A model generated the notes under the pieces. That model had not been told where the DNA came from and searched no databases. It saw only the letters and a program-made list of their open reading frames with translations. From Candidatus Gastranaerophilales bacterium (lineage in GTDB: Bacteria > Cyanobacteriota > Vampirovibrionia > Gastranaerophilales > Gastranaerophilaceae), in contig CALUWH010000008.1 of assembly GCA_944324435.1 (NCBI GenBank), positions 1-64,000 of the forward strand: a DNA stretch of 64,000 nucleotides, written 5' to 3'. Each line of letters begins with the position of its first letter. The stretch's first letter is position 1. Of this stretch, positions 60,651-64,000 are shown piece by piece. The translations under genes and the position numbers were made by a program.

Positions 60651-61997
60651 CTACCGGCGTTCTTTTTGAGGGTGAATGGATTTTTCAGGAATTTTTAGAG
60701 TTCCTACAAGTGTTTTATACTTTTCGTCCTTAAATAAGTAAACATCTATCTCATAGTTTGCAAGCTCATTTTTTGTAAAAATATTTTTCCCAAACATAAC
60801 TGTAATATTTTCTGTTTTACCGCCGTTTGAATAGAGCATTTTTGATTTGTCTACAATCTTCTTGGTAATAACTTCTTTGACTTTATCCTGGTTTCTAAGG
60901 ACGAATTCAGCGGACATATTATTAATATCCGTATTAGAAATATTTTCAAACACATAAGTCGGTTGAAGTTTGTATTTAAACCACAACTTCTTAATTATAA
61001 AAGAATCCAGATATACTTCTATATCATTTTTGTACACAACTTTTCTTTCAATAAACAAATCTATCGAATGAATTTTATATCTGTAGTATTTTGCCTGAGT
61101 AGGCTCACCTTTTAAATCAGCAATGTTTGCAGCTTTCATTAGAGCTTTGCAATACGTACCGTAATCAATGTGCTGTGGAATCTCTTCCAGAAGAGGAGCA
61201 AAATATTCTACCGATTTTTCCGGATCCAAATCCGAGTATATTACAGCAAGTTTATACTTTATATTCAGATTTTGAGGTTCATACTTTTCGGCTTTTTTCA
61301 AAAATCTGACCGCCTCCGAATTAAGTCCGCTTTTAACCATAACATCCGCCGTTTCATCATAAGCGTTAACAAGTCTTATTATAATGGCATTGTCTACAAC
61401 CTTATCTTTACGGGAAAACTTGTCGTAGTAGAATTTGGCCTTTTCATAACTCTTTGCCGCGCTTAAAAATTTGCCGATTGAATAATACTTGTCTCCCATA
61501 TCAATATAAGCACGAGTTTTTTGTTTTATAAGCTTTGCATTTTTTGTGTCTTTAATCGAATTTAATAATTTTTGAGCTTTGTCAAACTCCTCTTGTGCTA
61601 TCAATACCCGGGCAAGCCTGAAATACGGCAAGTGTACGCCGGGCTTTGCTTTTTCTAGCGCAAGTTCATAGGCCGTCTGCGCGTTTTTATAATCGTGTAC
61701 AGTTTCATATAAACGCCCGACCTGTATACAAATGCCATATTTTTTGTCTTTCAAATCTTTCATTAAGTCTGATTGCATAACAATCTGTGTTGCAATCTGC
61801 TCCTCTATTTTCGCTTTTTCTTCGGCATTAACGTAAAGGTTACGTATCATTTCATTTCGGGCGTGAATTGCCAGCCCGATTGTTATTATTAAAGCAATGC
61901 AAAACGAAATAAAGACCGTTCTTACGTATTCCATCAGAACTTTAGCTTTTGATTTTTCGTTATTATATTTAGACTTTCTTTTTTTTTCTTTAATCAT
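60651..61997 (-). CDS. Membrane-anchored TPR protein
   Basis: A basic N-terminus and one membrane helix (about residues 26-46) lead to a TPR solenoid (about 90-330), with repeats such as DYKNAQTAYELALEKAKPG and KFLSAAKSYEKAKFYYDKF. The C-terminal 110 residues form a beta-rich domain of unknown type. The ATG overlaps the mgtC stop (ATGATTAA) with AGGAAC as RBS, so it is coupled to mgtC. It is probably a scaffold on the membrane; the partner is unknown. Confidence 0.8.
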   Translation of the reverse strand: MIKEKKRKSKYNNEKSKAKVLMEYVRTVFISFCIALIITIGLAIHARNEMIRNLYVNAEEKAKIEEQIATQIVMQSDLMKDLKDKKYGICIQVGRLYETVHDYKNAQTAYELALEKAKPGVHLPYFRLARVLIAQEEFDKAQKLLNSIKDTKNAKLIKQKTRAYIDMGDKYYSIGKFLSAAKSYEKAKFYYDKFSRKDKVVDNAIIIRLVNAYDETADVMVKSGLNSEAVRFLKKAEKYEPQNLNIKYKLAVIYSDLDPEKSVEYFAPLLEEIPQHIDYGTYCKALMKAANIADLKGEPTQAKYYRYKIHSIDLFIERKVVYKNDIEVYLDSFIIKKLWFKYKLQPTYVFENISNTDINNMSAEFVLRNQDKVKEVITKKIVDKSKMLYSNGGKTENITVMFGKNIFTKNELANYEIDVYLFKDEKYKTLVGTLKIPEKSIHPQKERR

Positions 61998-62709
61998 TTA
62001 GTTCCTGCAGATGAACTGAATCCGGCTCTATTATGCCGGCGAGTTTGTTATAAATATTATTAACTTTATTTTGGTTTCCCTGTTCAAAAATAGTTGTTAT
62101 TTTTGATTTCTCAGGATTTTCAAGAAGCCTTTTAGAAGTAAAATCTCTAAGTTCCCCGACTTTTGAAGTTAAAAAATCATAAATTTTGGGGACTTCATCT
62201 CGCTTGCAGTATATGGTTAATCTGTATCTCCTGATTTGTTTTCCGCTTGAAGGCAGGAATTGTCTTTCGAAGATTCTGATTAATGTTAAAACCGCAACAC
62301 TAAGAACCGTTGCAATGATTGCAATATCAAAGATACCTGCACCGCAGGCCATTCCGATACTTGCAGAAATCCACAGAGTCGCGGCAGTTGTTAAGCCAAA
62401 AACCATCGGTCCGTTTCTTAATACGGTACCTGCGCCGATAAAACCGATACCAGTGACGATTTGTGCCGCCACACGCGAGGTGTCTCTTATGCCGGTTGCG
62501 TTATTTACAATAACATTATCTCCTGGAGCATAGGTCGGAAATCCGTAGATTGAAATAAGTGTAAAAATACAGGCACCTAAGCATACAAGAATATGAGTTC
62601 TCAAACCTGCATATTTATTTGTTAATTCTCTTTCCAGTCCCAGTGCAAATCCTAAGATTAGCGCCATAAACAGTCTTATAATAAAATCTGCGTTAAAAAA
62701 AGTTTCCAT
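61990..62709 (-). CDS. mgtC: MgtC/SapB family membrane protein
   Basis: The N-terminal membrane domain (four to five helices) has the family motifs ALGFALGLERELTNKYAGLR and GIGFIGAGTVLR, which mark MgtC/SapB proteins involved in magnesium limitation and virulence in Salmonella. A C-terminal ACT-like cytoplasmic domain (about residues 160-239) follows. The frame opens at a TTG upstream, but the ATG at 62709 begins the family N-terminus and has GGGAGAGAAG nearby. It leads an operon with the TPR gene. Confidence 0.88.
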   Translation of the reverse strand: METFFNADFIIRLFMALILGFALGLERELTNKYAGLRTHILVCLGACIFTLISIYGFPTYAPGDNVIVNNATGIRDTSRVAAQIVTGIGFIGAGTVLRNGPMVFGLTTAATLWISASIGMACGAGIFDIAIIATVLSVAVLTLIRIFERQFLPSSGKQIRRYRLTIYCKRDEVPKIYDFLTSKVGELRDFTSKRLLENPEKSKITTIFEQGNQNKVNNIYNKLAGIIEPDSVHLQELND

Positions 62710-62794
62710 TAAATCTTCTCTCCCTATGAGATAATAATACAATATTTACACTAAAAATACAATCTGAAGGGTAGGCAAAGCCGTAAATTTTATG

Positions 62795-62800
62795 TATAAT
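62795..62800 (+). promoter_or_regulatory. -10 hexamer of a predicted leaderless transcript (dgt)
   Basis: TATAAT ends 6 nt before the ATG at 62807, with no RBS. The upstream in-frame ATG at 62792 would overlap this box. Confidence 0.55.
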
Positions 62801-62806
62801 ACCGGT

Positions 62807-63832
62807 ATGGAATGTGAAACAATAAAAGAACGGTTAGAAAATCAGGAGTATGAGCTTCTTAGTCCTTATGCGACAAAATGTAAGGACTCAAAAGGCAGAA
62901 AGCGTCCGCGAACGGAAGAGTACGAGATTAGAACCGAATTTCAAAGAGACAGAGATAAAATTCTGCATTCCAAATCGTTTCGCAGACTAAAGCACAAAAC
63001 ACAGGTTTTCTTGTCTCCGTATAATGACCATTTTAGAACAAGATTAACCCATACCCTCGAAGTCTCCCAAATAGGGAGAACCATGGCACGAGCGTTGAAG
63101 TTGAATGAGGATTTGGTTGAAGCTATTGCACTGGGGCATGATTTGGGGCATACGGCATTCGGACATTGTGGGGAAAACACGCTTGATGAGCTTTTACCAA
63201 ATGGGTTTCACCATAATCTCCAGAGCGTAAGGGTTGTTGAAGTGCTTGAGGATATGAACTTGTGCCGCGAAACAGTTGACGGAATTCTTACTCACACTTG
63301 GGGGTATAAACCTAAAACGCCGGAGGCTCAAGTTGTTCAGTATGCGGATAAGATTGCGTATATTAACCACGATATCGAAGATTCAATAAGGGCAGGAATT
63401 ATATCGGAAAAGGATTTGCCCTCGGATTGCGTAAAATATTTTTCATCTAACCAGTCTGCAAGGCTTAGTAAGATGATACATGATGTTATAACAAGTTCAA
63501 TGGATAAACCCAAGGTTACAATGTCGGAAGAAGGCTGGTTTTATGTAACAAAGCTCAGAACCTGGATGTTTGATAATGTGTATCTTGATCCGATTGCAAA
63601 GGCAGAAGAGAGGAAATCTAAAAATATTATAAAATCTTTGTTTGAGTATTATTATGAAATGCTTCAGCCATATTATGAGAAAGAAGAAATTCCGCAAATT
63701 GTAACTGATTATATTTCCGGCATGACTGATCAGTATGCAATAAGAAGATACAAGGATTTATTTATACCGATGCCTCTTGCAGAAAAAACAAGTGATGATG
63801 CGCTTTTGAAAAAAGCAAGAGAAAGAGAATGA
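62807..63832 (+). CDS. dgt: Deoxyguanosinetriphosphate triphosphohydrolase-like protein
   Basis: An HD-domain dNTPase that would cleave dGTP or other dNTPs to nucleoside and triphosphate. The motifs RDKILHSKSFRRLKHKTQVF, RTRLTHTLEVSQIGRTMARAL and LGHDLGHTAFGHCGE give the metal-binding H...HD...D set. At 341 residues it matches the shorter type found in cyanobacteria and Firmicutes. The stop overlaps the next gene as ATGA. Confidence 0.92.
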   Translation: MECETIKERLENQEYELLSPYATKCKDSKGRKRPRTEEYEIRTEFQRDRDKILHSKSFRRLKHKTQVFLSPYNDHFRTRLTHTLEVSQIGRTMARALKLNEDLVEAIALGHDLGHTAFGHCGENTLDELLPNGFHHNLQSVRVVEVLEDMNLCRETVDGILTHTWGYKPKTPEAQVVQYADKIAYINHDIEDSIRAGIISEKDLPSDCVKYFSSNQSARLSKMIHDVITSSMDKPKVTMSEEGWFYVTKLRTWMFDNVYLDPIAKAEERKSKNIIKSLFEYYYEMLQPYYEKEEIPQIVTDYISGMTDQYAIRRYKDLFIPMPLAEKTSDDALLKKARERE

Positions 63833-64000
63833 AATATTTAGGGTTTAGCATAAATACAGGTGCTGAGAATATGCAGCTGGATGAGAAGATGCTTGAAGGT
63901 GCAATTGAAAACCATATTCAAGAGCCTATTTTCAGGTTATACGGCTGGGCGCCCAAATGTATTTCTCTCGGACGAAACCAGAAGGATGGGTTTTTAACCG
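63829..64000 (+). CDS. Lipoate-protein ligase family protein (5' part, cut by window end)
   Basis: The ATG overlaps the dgt stop (ATGA). The 57 visible residues include MQLDEKMLEGA and FRLYGWAPKCISLGRNQK, which match the N-terminal substrate pocket of the BPL/LplA/LipM acyltransferase family. Lipoate ligase or octanoyltransferase activity is likely; the end is missing. Confidence 0.8.
   Translation, partial: MKYLGFSINTGAENMQLDEKMLEGAIENHIQEPIFRLYGWAPKCISLGRNQKDGFLT

Overview
The window reads as chromosomal DNA of a flagellated, anaerobic, didermic bacterium with AT-rich coding DNA. Didermy is suggested by LpxA, LpxA-type acyl chain chemistry and two haemagglutinin-like secreted proteins. Anaerobic metabolism is suggested by a ferredoxin-dependent 2-oxoacid oxidoreductase and oxygen-independent ThyX. 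Motility is shown by flagellin and fliF-fliG-fliH-fliI. Gene content and protein style fit the Vampirovibrionia/Melainabacteria (gut Gastranaerophilales, non-photosynthetic sisters of Cyanobacteria). That placement is inference from remembered family resemblance, not from a search. I see no insertion sequence, prophage or CRISPR array.

Layout: 1-0.3 kb low-complexity repeats. 0.3-4.6 kb small hypothetical protein, thyX, a solute-binding protein, a uridine-kinase-like gene, queD, uppP. 4.6-9.2 kb orphan response regulator, rmuC, a Bax-inhibitor-1-like protein, an ABC exporter and an unlisted 50-codon gene. 9.4-14.6 kb pgk, a membrane AAA ATPase with a glycine-rich partner, a PLP decarboxylase operon. 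14.6-18.3 kb flagellin and korDABC. 18.5-22.8 kb two paralogous haemagglutinin-domain proteins. 22.9-29.7 kb obg, a structured non-coding stretch, tsaD, murI, amiC, a U32-family gene. 29.7-34.5 kb a 1505-residue multidomain protein ending in an R-STS-ExE ADP-ribosyltransferase, with a small downstream partner. 34.6-48.8 kb housekeeping (priA, ftsZ, tspO, prmA, accD-accA, lpxA) mixed with a papain-like cysteine peptidase and transporters. 48.8-53.5 kb the fliFGHI operon. 53.8-57.4 kb tRNA-Pro, dense short-word repeat arrays, and a pseudopilin/YadA-head/S74-chaperone fusion gene bracketed by a perfect 89-bp inverted repeat. 57.4-64 kb yhaM-like nuclease, uvrC, a P-loop protein, a TPR protein, mgtC, dgt and a truncated lipoate-ligase-family gene.

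Three threads stand out. First, the ADP-ribosyltransferase giant and the cysteine peptidase each sit behind a near-consensus sigma-28 (FliA) promoter, although the flagellin gene here does not; this suggests effector-like proteins expressed with late flagellar genes. Second, the pseudopilin fusion gene lies between perfect inverted repeats embedded in STRR-like word arrays, an arrangement that could invert. Third, at least nine genes have a TAnnnT -10 hexamer ending 6-7 nt before the ATG and no Shine-Dalgarno sequence, which predicts widespread leaderless mRNAs alongside normal SD-led genes.
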